Assembly (NCBI GenBank): GCA_963820075.1
Contig: CAWFYS010000016.1
Span: forward strand, 1 to 64,000
DNA length: 64,000 bases
Origin: Kumtagia sp963820075
Lineage (GTDB): Bacteria; Pseudomonadota; Alphaproteobacteria; Rhizobiales; Rhizobiaceae
Direction: 5' to 3'
The position numbers were made by a program, and so were the translations under genes. A model generated the notes under the pieces. The model was not told the origin of the DNA. It did no database searches and was given only the letters and a program-made list of their open reading frames with translations. Below are positions 46,134-58,077 of the stretch, one piece after another; positions within the stretch are counted from its first letter, which is position 1; every line of letters begins with the position of its first letter.

Positions 46134-47141
46134 CTATTCGCTCATCGCGCCAAGCCATTCATCGACCCAGGCCTTGCGGTTCTTGGCAACATCCTCGGAG
46201 CTGTAGATCAGCGTCTTTTCCGGTTTCACCAGCGTGTCGAAGGCCGGGTTGAGCGGCTTTTCGGTCTTGCCGGCAGGCAGCATCCAGTTGGTCTCAGGAA
46301 TGACGTCCTGGAAGCCGGGGCCGGCCATGAATGACAGAAACTCCTCGGCCAGCGGATTGGCGGCCCCGGTCCTGGTCATGCCCGCCACCTCCACCTGCAT
46401 ATAATGTCCTTCCGAGAAAGGCGCGGCCTTGTACCTGTCGGTTCCCTCCGCCACGATGTGATAGGCCGGAGATGTCGTATAGGACAGAACCATGGGGGCC
46501 TCGCCCTTGGTGAACAGGCCGTAGGACTCGCTCCAGCCCGGCGTGACGGTCAGCACCCGGTTCCTCAGCTTCGCCCAGGCTTGCGGCGCGTCCTCGCCAA
46601 AGACCGAGCGGACCCAGAGCAGGAGGCCAAGGCCCGGCGTGGAGGTTCGCGGATCCTGGATGACGATCTTCTGCGCCGGATCGCCCTCGACCAGTTCCCG
46701 CAGGCTTTTCGGCGGCGAAGCGAGCTTCTCCGAATCATAGACCACGGCGAAATAACCGTAGTCGTAAGGCACGAAGGTGTCGTCGCTCCAGCCGCCGGGC
46801 ACGTTGGTGGCCGCCGCAGCAATGCCGGAAGGCGCGAACAGGCCGGTCGCCTTGGCTTCCGCCGTCAGATTGGTGTCGAGGCCGAGCACGATGTCGGCCT
46901 TGGTCTCGTCGCCCTCCAGCCTCACCCGGCTGAGCAGCGCCACGCCATCGGCGACCGAGACGAATTTCAGGTCGCAGCCGCATTGGGCCTCGAAGGCCTT
47001 CTCGACCCGGGGGCCGGGACCCCATTCCGCGGTAAAGCTCTCATATGTATAGACGGTCAGGGATTTTTCGTCGGCCGCCGCCGGCGCGAGGCCGATGGTC
47101 AGCATGATTGCAGGACAAAGGACGTTCGAAAGTCCGCGCAT
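46134..47141 (-). CDS. thiB: Thiamine-binding periplasmic protein ThiB
   Basis: Periplasmic receptor delivering thiamine, thiamine phosphate and thiamine diphosphate to ThiPQ. The 335-residue product has a signal peptide (CPAIMLTIGLAPAAADEKS) and the family start of the mature chain (LTVYTYESFTAEWGPGPRVE), then DIVLGLDTNLTAEAKATGLF, VPYDYGYFAVVYDSEKL and LLLWVRSVFGED. The start at 47141 has GGAGG at good distance; 47153 is four codons upstream. First gene after the TPP riboswitch. Confidence 0.95.
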   Translation of the reverse strand: MRGLSNVLCPAIMLTIGLAPAAADEKSLTVYTYESFTAEWGPGPRVEKAFEAQCGCDLKFVSVADGVALLSRVRLEGDETKADIVLGLDTNLTAEAKATGLFAPSGIAAAATNVPGGWSDDTFVPYDYGYFAVVYDSEKLASPPKSLRELVEGDPAQKIVIQDPRTSTPGLGLLLWVRSVFGEDAPQAWAKLRNRVLTVTPGWSESYGLFTKGEAPMVLSYTTSPAYHIVAEGTDRYKAAPFSEGHYMQVEVAGMTRTGAANPLAEEFLSFMAGPGFQDVIPETNWMLPAGKTEKPLNPAFDTLVKPEKTLIYSSEDVAKNRKAWVDEWLGAMSE

Positions 47142-47191
47142 CGGCGCCTCCATTTCAGTTTGAAGGGAATTGGCGCCGGATGGTTCCGATC

Positions 47192-47290
47192 GCTTCTAAT
47201 CCCTCCGCCGGTATGATCCGGATCAGGTTCAGCGGGTTGGCGTTGCGCCTCTCAGCAGGTCCGCGATGATCGCGGCCGGCACCCCGTTAG
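47192..47290 (-). promoter_or_regulatory. TPP riboswitch (thi box) of thiBPQ
   Basis: On the minus strand the conserved blocks appear in order: GGGGTGCC, then CTGAGAGGC, then ACCCGCTGAACCTGATCCGG, then TCATACCGGCGGAGGGATTAG. These are the hallmarks of the thiamine diphosphate aptamer, with the P2-P3 and P4-P5 arms. It ends about 50 bases before thiB and should switch off uptake when TPP is plentiful, most likely by hiding the ribosome site. Confidence 0.97.
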
Positions 47291-47301
47291 AGCGGCATGG
47301 A

Positions 47302-47330
47302 CGATAGGCCATGCGCGGCCGGCGCGCAAG
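47302..47330 (-). promoter_or_regulatory. Probable promoter of the thiBPQ operon
   Basis: On the minus strand CTTGCG and CTATCG are separated by 17 bases. Transcription would begin about at the first base of the TPP aptamer, consistent with a riboswitch leader. Confidence 0.55.
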
Positions 47331-47381
47331 CTGAACTGCCACCTTCCGTTTCGCGCCGCCGGCGTGATAGAGCGCTGCCGC

Positions 47382-48036
47382 ATGAACCCTTTCACCATCC
47401 TTCTCGGCGGCGACCTTGTGCCCACGTCCGCGGTCGCGAGCGAGGTTGCCGGAACCCGCATCATCGCGGCCGACGCCGGGATGCGGCATGCCGAAAGCCT
47501 CGCAGTGGTGCCGGAATTGTGGGTGGGCGACTTCGATTCCGAGCCGGAATTCCTGCCTTCTCATCTGGCGAACATTGCCCGGCTGCGTTTTTCGCACGAA
47601 AAGGACAAGACGGACGGCGAACTGGCCATCGACATCGCGCTGTCGCGCGGCGCAACGTCGCTGCTGCTGGTCGGCGCATTCGGCGGCACACGCGGCGACC
47701 ACGAGTTCCTGCATCTTTCCCTCGGCTTGCGGCTCGCCGAGAAGGGCATGCCGGTCAAGCTCACGAGCGGCACGCAGGACGGCTATCCGCTGCTGCCCGG
47801 CGACACGGAATTCGACTTCCCCCACGGTACGCTGTTCAGCATTCTCGCCTTCTCCGATCTCAGCCGGACTGTCGGTGAAGGGCGCCAAGTGGCCTCTGGA
47901 CACGGTCGAGGTCGAGTTCGGCTCGTCGCTGACGCTTTCCAACGAAACACGGGGTCGGCTCGCCATCACGCTCGGCGGCGGCCGCGCCATGCTGGTCGCG
48001 CATCCGACGCCCCAAAACACTTTCCGCAAGGTCTGA
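47382..48036 (+). CDS. Thiamine pyrophosphokinase, one frameshift
   Basis: Transfers diphosphate from ATP to thiamine to give TPP. The product, about 217 residues when corrected, has FTILLGGDLVPT at the start, ADAGMRHAESLAVVPELWVG with DFDSEPEF (the conserved aspartates), HEKDKTDGELAIDIAL and LLLVGAFGGTRGDHEFLHLS, all typical of the catalytic domain. The B1-binding domain includes SNETRGRLAITLGGGRAML. The frame shifts near 47866; removing one C restores LSGLSVKGAKWPLDTVEVEF. It is divergent from thiBPQ, so uptake and activation genes share a control region, and is followed at once by uup. Confidence 0.9.
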
Positions 48037-48037
48037 C

Positions 48038-49855
<1,818 letters not shown>

Positions 49856-49939
49856 CGCTTCGCAGGTCCAAGGCCGAAGAACACGAAGGCAGCCGACTTG
49901 CGGCGCATCGCCGCAAGGCTTGGACTGCCCGGCGCGTCG

Positions 49940-51889
49940 TCAGCCGTTGCCGGCGGATTGCCAGACCTTCAGAGCTTCCTCAAAGACCTTCGCGCCGGGA
50001 ATGCCCTTTTCCATCGTGAACAGCGCGCGCCGCCCCGATTTGTATTGCACTGGCACGTCGATCCACGACTTGCCTCTCAGCAAGGCCAGTATTCGCCTCG
50101 ATCTCTGGCTTGGTGTCGTTGAGCGCGATCAGGAAGAAGCCGTCTCCGATCTTGGCCGGAATGCCCAGCAGCGGGCTGCCGGCCTCCTGCTCCGAGCCCT
50201 TGAGAGAAATGCGCAGGACGCTCTCGATCCCGCCGCCCTCGAATCCCTCCGGCATCAGGAAGATCATCTCGACGATGTGGCTTGCCGGCAACGACTGGTC
50301 AGCGTTGCGGCGGATGGTCATGCGAAGCTGAACGTCCTTTCCGGGGATCGTCGCCTCGGCGCGAATGGCCGGCTCGGGCGGCAGGTCGCCGCCTGGTGAT
50401 TCCTGCACGAGGGACCAGACGATCGAACCGGACTCCGCCGAGGCCTCGGCGGTGTTGGTGCGCTCCTCGTAGAAGATCGCCTTCTGGCTGACCGGAATTG
50501 ACGGCTCGGCCGCAGGCTCGGCTTGAGAGGGCTGAACTTGCGCGGTCTGCGCCGCGGCATCGGGCACCTCGGAAGGCGTATTGGGTTCGGCCGGCGTATC
50601 GGCCGGAGGCTCCGCTGACGCAGCAGCAGCCGAGCGGTTCCGTCGTCGGTTGCGCCGGCGCGTCGGCCGGCGGCTGCGCCGCCGCCTCCACATCCGCCGC
50701 CGCGTCCGGCGCGGCGGGAGCCTCCGTCGAATCGGCGGGCGGTTGCGGGGCAGACGGTTGCGAGGCCGGCGGTTCCGGTGCCGACGGCTGGGTGACGGCG
50801 GCGATCGACGTTCCCTCGCCGATCATCGGCGATCCGCCGGCAGCGCCAGGGTCGGTCTCGGTTCCATCCGGGTTTAGCCGCTGGGTGAATTTCTGCGCTC
50901 CCGGGCTGGCCGGCTCCGGAGCCGCCTCGGGCGGCGGTTCCTCCGGCGTTGCCTGCTCGGCCGGCTCGACGGCGGCGACATCGGAAGCCGGACCCGCGTC
51001 AGGCTGGGCGGGCGGCGGCGCGGGCTCGCCGGTGGTGGAGGCACCAAGGCCCGGTATCGTAATGCCTGCGCGTGTCAGCAATTCGCGAACCTGATCCTGC
51101 TTCACCCAAGCGCCATATCCGGCGCCCGCCAGGAGAGCGAGGACTGCGACAGCGGCAACCAGCCGGCCATAACCACGACGACGGACCGGTTCGTCGTAGC
51201 CGGCAATCTCTTCGCGATCATCGCCATCCGCCGGGTAGGCCATCTCCACCACGTCCCCGGCGGGGCGGACTGCGGCGGGGCGCTGATCGTCCGGTTCGTC
51301 AACGGGCCGGAACCAATCCTTCGGCGGCGGGCGGCGGTTCAACGGCGGGGGCGGAATCCTCCTCGCGGGCCGCCGGACGGGACAAGGTCGCCACGGTCAC
51401 CTTCACGACCGGCGCCGGGGCTGCCGGCCAAGTCCTTTCAGGCGGCGGGACAGGCGCGGCCTTCTCCACAAGCGGCGCCGTGGCCGCGGGAACGGGCTGC
51501 TGGACCCAAGCCGCGGATGCCGCGGCCCGATCATTGTCCAGCGGCCGTGCGGCGGGCGGCGGCGCGGACCTCTCGACCGGCGCGGGCCTTGCCACCGGTG
51601 GCTTCAGCACCGCGCGCGGATCCGGATTCTTCAGCGAAGCGAAAACATCGTCGAGTTCGGTCAGCGGATCGACCGACTTGCGCCTGTACTCTTCCTCAAC
51701 CTTGACGATCGCCTCATCAAGCGCCTGCTTCTGCTTTGCGATCACGGCCTCGGGAAGCGGCGGATTCATCGTCGCCAGTTTGCTGGCGATCGTGATCCGC
51801 GCCTTCTCGTAGACCTTCTCGCGCATGAGCGGGGTCGTGTCGGAAAGACCGTCCAGCGTCTTTTTCAGGACCGCTACGAAATCTGCCAT
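49940..51889 (-). CDS. Ala/Pro-rich single-pass membrane protein of unknown function, frameshifted
   Basis: Conserved rhizobial-type hypothetical upstream-facing neighbour of purA. The N-terminal part (MADFVAVLKKTLDGLSDTTP, then REKVYEKARITIASKLATMN) is a helical domain; a membrane segment LVAAVAVLALLAGAGYGAWV follows a long proline-rich linker; a second Ala/Pro-rich stretch leads to a C-terminal domain (IFYEERTNTAEASAESGSIV ... GGGIESVLRISLKGSEQEAG). The frame changes near 51330, near 50640 and near 50085; with correction the chain ends at 49940 with WIDVPVQYKSGRRALFTMEK. About 645 residues. It starts 73 bases after purA on the same strand and may be co-transcribed. No function is proposed. 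Confidence 0.75.
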
Positions 51890-51961
51890 TCTATTGTCGA
51901 CCTGTGGTCCTGATTGCCCCGCCGCGCTCCTCGACCCGAGACCGCTCGCCAGTTGCCAAAG

Positions 51962-53260
51962 CTAGTCTCGAAACGGATCGGTCACAAGTATCGTATCGTC
52001 CCGTTCCGGGCTTGTGGAAAGCAGCGCGACGGGCGCTCCGATCAGTTCCTCGACGTGGCGCACATATTTGACGGCCTGAGCCGGGAGATCGGCCCAGCTT
52101 CGCGCCCCCCTGGTCGTGCCCTTCCAACCTTCGAGCGTTTCGTAGACGGGTTCCACGCGCGCCTGCGCGCCCTGACTCGCGGGCAGGTAGTCGATTTCCT
52201 CGCCGTCGAGCCGATAGCCCGTGCATACCTTGATCTCGTCGAGGCCGTCGAGCACGTCGAGCTTCGTCAGCGCGATCCCGTCTATGCCGTTGACGGCGAC
52301 AGCCTGGCGCACCAGCACCGCGTCGAACCAGCCGCAGCGGCGCTTGCGCCCCGTCACCGTGCCGAACTCGTGGCCGCGCGTGCCGAGGAACTCGCCGATC
52401 TCGTTGTCCTGCTCGGTCGGAAACGGCCCCTCGCCGACGCGCGTCGTGTACGCCTTGGTGATGCCGAGCACATAGCCGATCGACTTCGGCCCGACGCCGG
52501 AGCCGGGCGAGGCCTGGCCGGCGACTGTGTTCGACGAGGTCACGAACGGATAGGTTCCGTGGTCGATGTCGAGCAGCGTTCCCTGCGCGCCCTCGAACAG
52601 GATGCGGGCGCCGCCCCGGCGCTTGTCATCGAGGATTTTCCAGACCCGGTCCATGAAAGGCAGGACCTCGCCGGCGACCGATGTCAATTCATGCATGATG
52701 GCCCCAAGCTCGATCTCCGAATGGCCAAGGCCGCGCCGCAGCGCATTGTGGTGCGTCAGAAGCCGCTCGACCTTCAAGGGAAGCGTATCCAAATCGGCCA
52801 AGTCCATCACCCGCACGGCGCGCCGTCCGACCCTGTCCTCGTAGGCCGGCCCTATACCCCTGCGTGTGGTGCCGATCCTGGTGCCCGAATTGGCGGCGGC
52901 GTCCTCGCGGAATCCGTCCAGCTCCCTATGCAAGGAGAGGATAAGCGCTGTGTTTTCGGCAATTTTCAGGCAGTCCGGCGTGACCGAGACGCCTTGCGAT
53001 CTCAGCTTCGCGACCTCGGCGACGAAAGCGTGCGGATCGAAGACGACGCCATTGCCGATGATCGACAGCTTGCCTTCCCGCACGATTCCCGAGGGCAGCA
53101 GGGAAAGCTTGTACACCTTGCCGTCCACCACCAGCGTGTGGCCGGCATTATGCCCTCCCTGAAAACGCACGACCACATCGGCGCGCTCGGAAAGCCAGTC
53201 GACGATCTTGCCCTTGCCCTCGTCGCCCCATTGCGAACCGACGACCACCACATTGGCCAT
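51962..53260 (-). CDS. purA: Adenylosuccinate synthase
   Basis: GTP-dependent enzyme that makes adenylosuccinate from IMP and aspartate in AMP synthesis. The 432-residue product has the glycine-rich loop GSQWGDEGKGKIVDWLSERA at residues 8-27, the active-site lysine/histidine region QGGHNAGHTLVVDG, GTTRRGIGPAYEDRVGRRAV and FEGAQGTLLDIDHGTYPFVT, plus the C-terminal base-recognition STSPERDDTI. The start at 53260 follows a GGAAG-type site. It lies downstream of serA on the same strand. Confidence 0.97.
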   Translation of the reverse strand: MANVVVVGSQWGDEGKGKIVDWLSERADVVVRFQGGHNAGHTLVVDGKVYKLSLLPSGIVREGKLSIIGNGVVFDPHAFVAEVAKLRSQGVSVTPDCLKIAENTALILSLHRELDGFREDAAANSGTRIGTTRRGIGPAYEDRVGRRAVRVMDLADLDTLPLKVERLLTHHNALRRGLGHSEIELGAIMHELTSVAGEVLPFMDRVWKILDDKRRGGARILFEGAQGTLLDIDHGTYPFVTSSNTVAGQASPGSGVGPKSIGYVLGITKAYTTRVGEGPFPTEQDNEIGEFLGTRGHEFGTVTGRKRRCGWFDAVLVRQAVAVNGIDGIALTKLDVLDGLDEIKVCTGYRLDGEEIDYLPASQGAQARVEPVYETLEGWKGTTRGARSWADLPAQAVKYVRHVEELIGAPVALLSTSPERDDTILVTDPFRD

Positions 53261-53472
53261 GCTTCAATCCTTCCGACGTGTCGATATCTCCGGCAAGGCC
53301 GGACAACGGGCTTCTATAGCGGCTGGCGCGCGCGAGCGCGACCTTGCATGTCCACGCAATCGCCGCGACGATCGAAATATTTCGCGGGCGAGCGCGCCGG
53401 CGCGCTCGCCGGCTTGATGAAGGCGTCGGTGGAAGCTCCGGAGACCCGGCGCAAGCCGCGCCTCCTATGGAA

Positions 53473-55077
53473 TCAGATTCCGTTTACGTCGAAACGCAGC
53501 GGCCTGGCCGAAGCGATCGACTTGTGCGCCCGCAGTTGCGCCAGCACGTTCTCCGGGAACGGCGCGTCGAGGTAGAGCAATGCGATGGCGTTCCCGCCCG
53601 GCCGGTCACGCCCAAGCTGGAAGTTGGCGATGTTGATGCCGGCGTCGCCGCAGATCGTGCCCAGGAGGCCGATGATGCCGGGCACGTCGACATTGGTCGT
53701 ATAGAGCATGTGCTGGCCGACCTCGGCGTCGAGATTGATGCCCTTGATCTGGATGAAGCGCGGCTTGTGATCCGAGAAGCAGGTTCCGGCGATCGAGCGC
53801 GTCTGTTTTTCGGTGGTGACGGTGAGCTTGATATAGCCGTCGAACACGCCGGACTTGTCGCGCTTGACCTCCGCGACGATGATGCCGCGCTCCTTCACCA
53901 TGATCGGCGCCGACACCATGTTGACATCGCAGACCTGCGGCCGGATCAGCCCGGCAAGGGCGGCGCTGATAAGAGCGCGCGTGTTCATGGCCGCGGTCGA
54001 ACCGTCGAACAGGATCTCGACCTCCTTGATCGGATCTTCGGTCGCCTGTCCGACGAAGGCGCCGAGCACTTCGGCGAGCTTGACGAACGGCTTCAGCCGC
54101 GGCGCCTCCTCCGCGGTGATCGACGGCATGTTGATGGCGTTCGAGACGGCGCCCTTCATCAGGTAGTCGGCCATCTGCTCGGCGATCTGCAGGGCGACAT
54201 TCTCCTGCGCTTCGCTGGTCGAGGCGCCGAGATGCGGCGTGGTCACGACATTTTCCATGCCGAACAGCGCGTTTTCGGTCGCCGGCTCGACCTCGAACAC
54301 GTCAATGCCGGCGCCGGCCACCTTGCCGCTCTTCAGCGCGTCGATCAGGTCGGCCTCGACGATCAGACCGCCGCGCGCGCAATTGATGATGCGCACCCCG
54401 TCCTTCATCCTGGCGATCGCCTCGGCGTTGATGATGCCGCGGGTCCTGTCGGTAAGGGGCGTATGCAGCGTGATGAAGTCGGCGCGGGCGAACAATTCGT
54501 CGAGTTCCACCTTCACCACGCCGAGTTCCTCGGCGCGGCCCTCCGAAAGAAACGGATCATAGGCAACGACATGCATCTTCAGGCCGACGCCGCGCGTCGC
54601 GACGATCGAGCCGATGTTGCCGCAGCCGATAATGCCGAGCGTCTTGCCGGTGATCTCCACGCCCATGAAGCGGTTTTTCTCCCACTTGCCGGCATGGGTG
54701 GAGGCGTTGGCCTCCGGTATCTGCCGCGCCAGCGCGAACATCAGCGCAACCGCGTGCTCGGCCGTTGTGATCGAATTGCCGAAGGGCGTGTTCATCACGA
54801 TGATGCCGCGGCGCGAGGCGGCCGGAATATCGACATTGTCGACGCCGATGCCGGCGCGGCCGACGACCTTGAGATTGGTCGCGGCCTTGATCAGCTTTTC
54901 GGTGACCTTGGTCGCCGAGCGGATGGCGAGGCCGTCATACCGGCCTATCACCTCAAGCAGTCTGTCCTTGTCCTTGCCAAGGTCGGGCAGATAATCGACC
55001 TCGACGCCACGATCCTTGAAAATCTGCACGGCGGTGGTCGAAAGCTTATCGGAAACGAGTACGCGGGGCATGGGCAT
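53473..55077 (-). CDS. serA: Phosphoglycerate dehydrogenase
   Basis: First enzyme of serine synthesis, oxidising 3-phosphoglycerate with NAD. The 534-residue length shows the type 1 form with an intervening domain. Visible features are the NAD motif GIIGCGNIGSIVATRGVGLK, NCARGGLIVEADLIDALKSG, the catalytic histidine in TPHLGASTSEAQENVALQIA, and a C-terminal ACT domain (YTTNVDVPGIIGLLGTICGD) that usually binds serine for feedback inhibition. It lies downstream of serC on the same strand, with a RIME element between them. Confidence 0.97.
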   Translation of the reverse strand: MPMPRVLVSDKLSTTAVQIFKDRGVEVDYLPDLGKDKDRLLEVIGRYDGLAIRSATKVTEKLIKAATNLKVVGRAGIGVDNVDIPAASRRGIIVMNTPFGNSITTAEHAVALMFALARQIPEANASTHAGKWEKNRFMGVEITGKTLGIIGCGNIGSIVATRGVGLKMHVVAYDPFLSEGRAEELGVVKVELDELFARADFITLHTPLTDRTRGIINAEAIARMKDGVRIINCARGGLIVEADLIDALKSGKVAGAGIDVFEVEPATENALFGMENVVTTPHLGASTSEAQENVALQIAEQMADYLMKGAVSNAINMPSITAEEAPRLKPFVKLAEVLGAFVGQATEDPIKEVEILFDGSTAAMNTRALISAALAGLIRPQVCDVNMVSAPIMVKERGIIVAEVKRDKSGVFDGYIKLTVTTEKQTRSIAGTCFSDHKPRFIQIKGINLDAEVGQHMLYTTNVDVPGIIGLLGTICGDAGINIANFQLGRDRPGGNAIALLYLDAPFPENVLAQLRAHKSIASARPLRFDVNGI

Positions 55078-55099
55078 TGTCCTTCAATGTCGAATTGAG

Positions 55100-55193
55100 C
55101 TTTCGCCCTCACCCGTGGGGTGAGGAGATCGCCAGCGTCCGCGCCGGTCTCTTCTGCCTAGGGAGAAGGTGGCCGAGCGGCCGGATGAGGGGA
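55100..55193. repeat. RIME-like palindromic element between serC and serA
   Basis: CGCCCTCACCCGTGGGGTGA is followed by a spacer and GGGAGAAGGTGGCCGAGCGG with GGATGAGGGG, matching the copies near 18.9-19.1 kb. It fills most of the serC-serA gap and could fold in a serC-serA transcript. Confidence 0.75.
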
Positions 55194-55213
55194 TATTGAA
55201 CGTCAGGCTTCGA

Positions 55214-56394
55214 TCACGCAGCCACTTTCAGCGCGGCCTTCTGATTGGCAAAGGCCCAGTCGAGCCACGGCGTCAGGGCTTTGAGATCGGACGCTTCCAC
55301 GGTCGCGCCGCACCAGATGCGCAGGCCCGGCGGCGCGTCGCGGTAGCTGGCGATGTCGTAGGCCACCTTCTCCGTCTCGAGCACGGCGGCAAACGCCTTC
55401 ACGAAGGCCTGCTGGCCGGCGTCGTCGAGCGCGGCGACGGCCGGATCGACAAAGCGCAGGCAGACCGACGTATTGGATCGCGTCGCCGGATCGACCGCGA
55501 GGAAATCCACGGCCGGGTTGTTCTCGACCCAGCTCGGCGATCACCCCGGCATTGGCATCCGCGCGGGCGACCAGCGCCTCCAGCCCGCCCATTCCCTTCG
55601 CCCATTCGAGCGCATCGATGTAATCCTCGACGCACAGCATGCGAAGGCGTGTTGATCGTCTCGCCCTTGAAAATGCCTTCGATCAGCTTGCCGCCCGAAG
55701 TCAGGCGGAAGATTTTCGGCAGCGGCCATTCCGGCTTGTAGGTTTCCAGCCTTTCGACGGCACGCGGCGACAGGATCAGCATGCCATGCGCGCCCTCGCC
55801 GCCCAGCACCTTCTGCCAGGAGAAGGTCACGACATCCAGCTTGCCGAAATCCAGCCTTTGGGCGAAGGCTGCCGAAGTCGCGTCGCAGATGGTGAGGCCC
55901 TTGCGGTCGGCGGGAATGAAATCGGCATTCGCCACGCGCACGCCCGAGGTCGTGCCGTTCCAGGTGAAGACCACGTCGCGGTTGAAATCGACCTTGGAGA
56001 GGTCAGGCAGCGCGCCGTAGGCCGCCTCGAAAACACGCGCATCCTTGAGCTTGAGCTGCTTGACCACGTCGGTCACCCAGCCCGCGCCGAAGCTTTCCCA
56101 GGCGAGCATGTCGACGCCGCGGGCGCCCAGCAGCGACCACATGGCCATTTCGACCGCGCCGGTATCGGAGGCCGGCACGATGCCGATGCGGTAGTCCGCC
56201 GGCACCTGGAGCACCTGGCGCGTCAGCGCGATCGCCTGTTCAAGCTTGGCCTTGCCGATTTTGGCGCGGTGCGAACGTCCGAGCGCGGCTTTGCTCAGAG
56301 CCTCGACCGACCAGCCGGGACGCTTCGCGCAGGGACCTGAGGAAAAATTGGGATTTGCCGGACGCACGTCCGGCTTCGCGATGGTCGTCATCAT
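55214..56394 (-). CDS. serC: Phosphoserine aminotransferase, two frameshifts
   Basis: PLP enzyme converting 3-phosphohydroxypyruvate to phosphoserine. The product, about 392 residues when corrected, has the alphaproteobacterial-type opening (KPDVRPANPNFSSGPCAKRP), SDTGAVEMAMWSLLGARGVD, the aspartate-containing ICDATSAAFAQRLDFGKLDV, and the PLP lysine in TFSWQKVLGGEGAHG. The frame changes near 55645 (before MLCVEDYIDALEWAKGMGG) and again near 55525 (before NPAVDFLAVDPATRSN). It precedes serA. As the gene is needed for serine prototrophy, the shifts are probably sequence errors. Confidence 0.9.
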
Positions 56395-56460
56395 TCTATC
56401 CTTCCAGATAGCAAGCCCCTCGTTGGGGAGGGGTGGCCCGCTGCGGCGAATATCCGAAGG
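56395..56460 (-). promoter_or_regulatory. Leader hairpin upstream of serC
   Basis: CCCCTC (56416-56421) pairs with GGGGAGGGG-side bases (56425-56433) about 20 bases before the start codon. A cis-acting serC RNA motif has been described upstream of serC in alphaproteobacteria, but I cannot confirm that this hairpin belongs to it. Confidence 0.3.
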
Positions 56461-56569
56461 CGCGGAAAAGCGCAAGAGACAAAGGAACTTGCGCTGCAGC
56501 TTCTTGCGAGACGGTGCAGAACGGAGACCGAACACTCGGCAAGAAGTGGCACAAATCTTACACAGGCGG

Positions 56570-56970
56570 TTCCGCATCTGTTCACGCAGAGGCAGAAACG
56601 AAAACCGCCGCTCAGGCTGGTAGGTGAAGCCGTAGCTCGCGGAGCTGGTGATTGCAGTCCCGATCAGGACGAGCGAAATCCACTTGAGGTGGCGCCAATC
56701 AGCACCATCAGGAAGCCGCCGGGGACCATGAAGAACCCCAGCGACAGCGCTTTCAGCCAAGCCTGACCTGAGCCTGACGCAACTCGCCACTCTCAATTCG
56801 ACAGTCACACGCGGAATGATCCTGTGCCCGGATCCGGCGGCGTCCGCCCCGCGCGAAGCTCGCCGATCGTCCAGCGAATTCGCGCTTCGAGTTCGCTCGC
56901 GGCGGGCTCGGTAAAAGTGATCGCCGCAATTCTTGACCTCGCGCCAGGCGTCGCTGAAATCGGCGTAAGC
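56570..56970. other. Degraded coding remnants, no intact gene
   Basis: Minus-strand text resembling a small membrane protein (FFMVPGGFLMVLIGAT and then LKWISLVLIGTAITSSASYG, ending FTYQPERRFSF) is split between two frames within 56600-56760. The adjoining 56760-56970 stretch shows only fragments. It looks like decayed acquired DNA between serC and the ligase gene. Confidence 0.45.
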
Positions 56971-58017
56971 CTAGCCTTTCGGTTCGACTGTGCCTTTTAG
57001 AATCTCGGCCACCAGACTGGTCAACGCATAGCCGGAGCATTCAAACATTTTCGGATACATGCTGATGCTGGTGAAGCCAGGCAGCGTGTTCACCTCATTC
57101 AGGATGATCGTGCCGTCCTCGGCCAGGAAGAAGTCGACCCTGGCGAGCGTCCTGAGACCAAGGCATCTGAAAGCTCGTTTTGCAGTCTCCTGCATCTGGT
57201 GCTTGATTTCGGCCATCAGACAGGCGGGAACGCTAAGGCGCGCGCCGCTGTCGTCTTCATACTTCGCGGCATAGTCATAGTATCTGTGATCGCCGAGAGG
57301 GGTGATCTCGCCCAACTCGGAGGCAATCAGGCGGTCGCCAATCTCGAGAACGCCGCACTCAATCTCCCGGCCGCGAATTTCGGTTTCCAGAAGAATTTTG
57401 TCGTCGAACCCGGCCGCCGCCTCGAAGGCGAGAGCGTATTCCTTCTCATTGGTTACGTGGCGCACTCCAACGGACGACCCCAGCGAGGCTGGCTTGACAA
57501 AGATACTGGTTCCAAGCCTGGCGATGATTTCAGACCATGGCGGCATCGCCCGCGAGCAACTCAGCCAGGGTGCCACAACAATTCCATCGCTTTTCAGCAG
57601 CCGCTTGGCGACGTCCTTGTCCATTGAAACAGCCGATCCCAAAGTCGCCGACCCGACACAGGGGAGATTCGACATGGCGGCCAGACCTTGGATCGTCCCG
57701 TCCTCACCCCATGGGCCGTGAAGGGCAGGGTACAGGACATCCAGTTCAACCTCACGATGCCCGCGCGATCCTCCGTCATCGTAGGAGATCACCCTGCGCC
57801 CGAGTTTGATCGAGACCTCGGGTGCTGCTTCGTTGACGATATCCGGGAACGAGCCGCGCACACCGTGATACCGCCAGATTCCGGCTCGATCTATCCCGAT
57901 GCAATGAATGTCGCAGCCCAGTTCCAGCAGAGCTCCATAGATTGTTCGCGCTGATCGAAGAGACACTTCGTGCTCGGCACTTCTGCCGCCAAATACAAGC
58001 GCGATCCTCAACGCCAT
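56971..58017 (-). CDS. ddl: D-alanine-D-alanine ligase, stand-alone (DdlA type)
   Basis: ATP-grasp ligase of 348 residues joining two D-alanines for peptidoglycan precursors. It has RIALVFGGRSAEHEVSLRSA at the start with the catalytic glutamate, YPALHGPWGEDGTIQGLAAM, the serine/lysine loop KPASLGSSVGVRHV, GREIECGVLEIGD and the metal-binding LNEVNTLPGFTSISMYPKMF. The length and motifs fit DdlA rather than the DdlB of the division cluster. Start 58017 (MALRIALVF) is used; 58056 is in frame. The gene is lower in GC than its neighbours and adjoins a transposase remnant, so it is probably acquired. Confidence 0.92.
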   Translation of the reverse strand: MALRIALVFGGRSAEHEVSLRSARTIYGALLELGCDIHCIGIDRAGIWRYHGVRGSFPDIVNEAAPEVSIKLGRRVISYDDGGSRGHREVELDVLYPALHGPWGEDGTIQGLAAMSNLPCVGSATLGSAVSMDKDVAKRLLKSDGIVVAPWLSCSRAMPPWSEIIARLGTSIFVKPASLGSSVGVRHVTNEKEYALAFEAAAGFDDKILLETEIRGREIECGVLEIGDRLIASELGEITPLGDHRYYDYAAKYEDDSGARLSVPACLMAEIKHQMQETAKRAFRCLGLRTLARVDFFLAEDGTIILNEVNTLPGFTSISMYPKMFECSGYALTSLVAEILKGTVEPKG

Positions 58018-58077
58018 CAACTCCGTCTCCACAGTCTGTCTCAATGTCCGTTCCAAAAAGGAGTGAGTGATTCAGTT

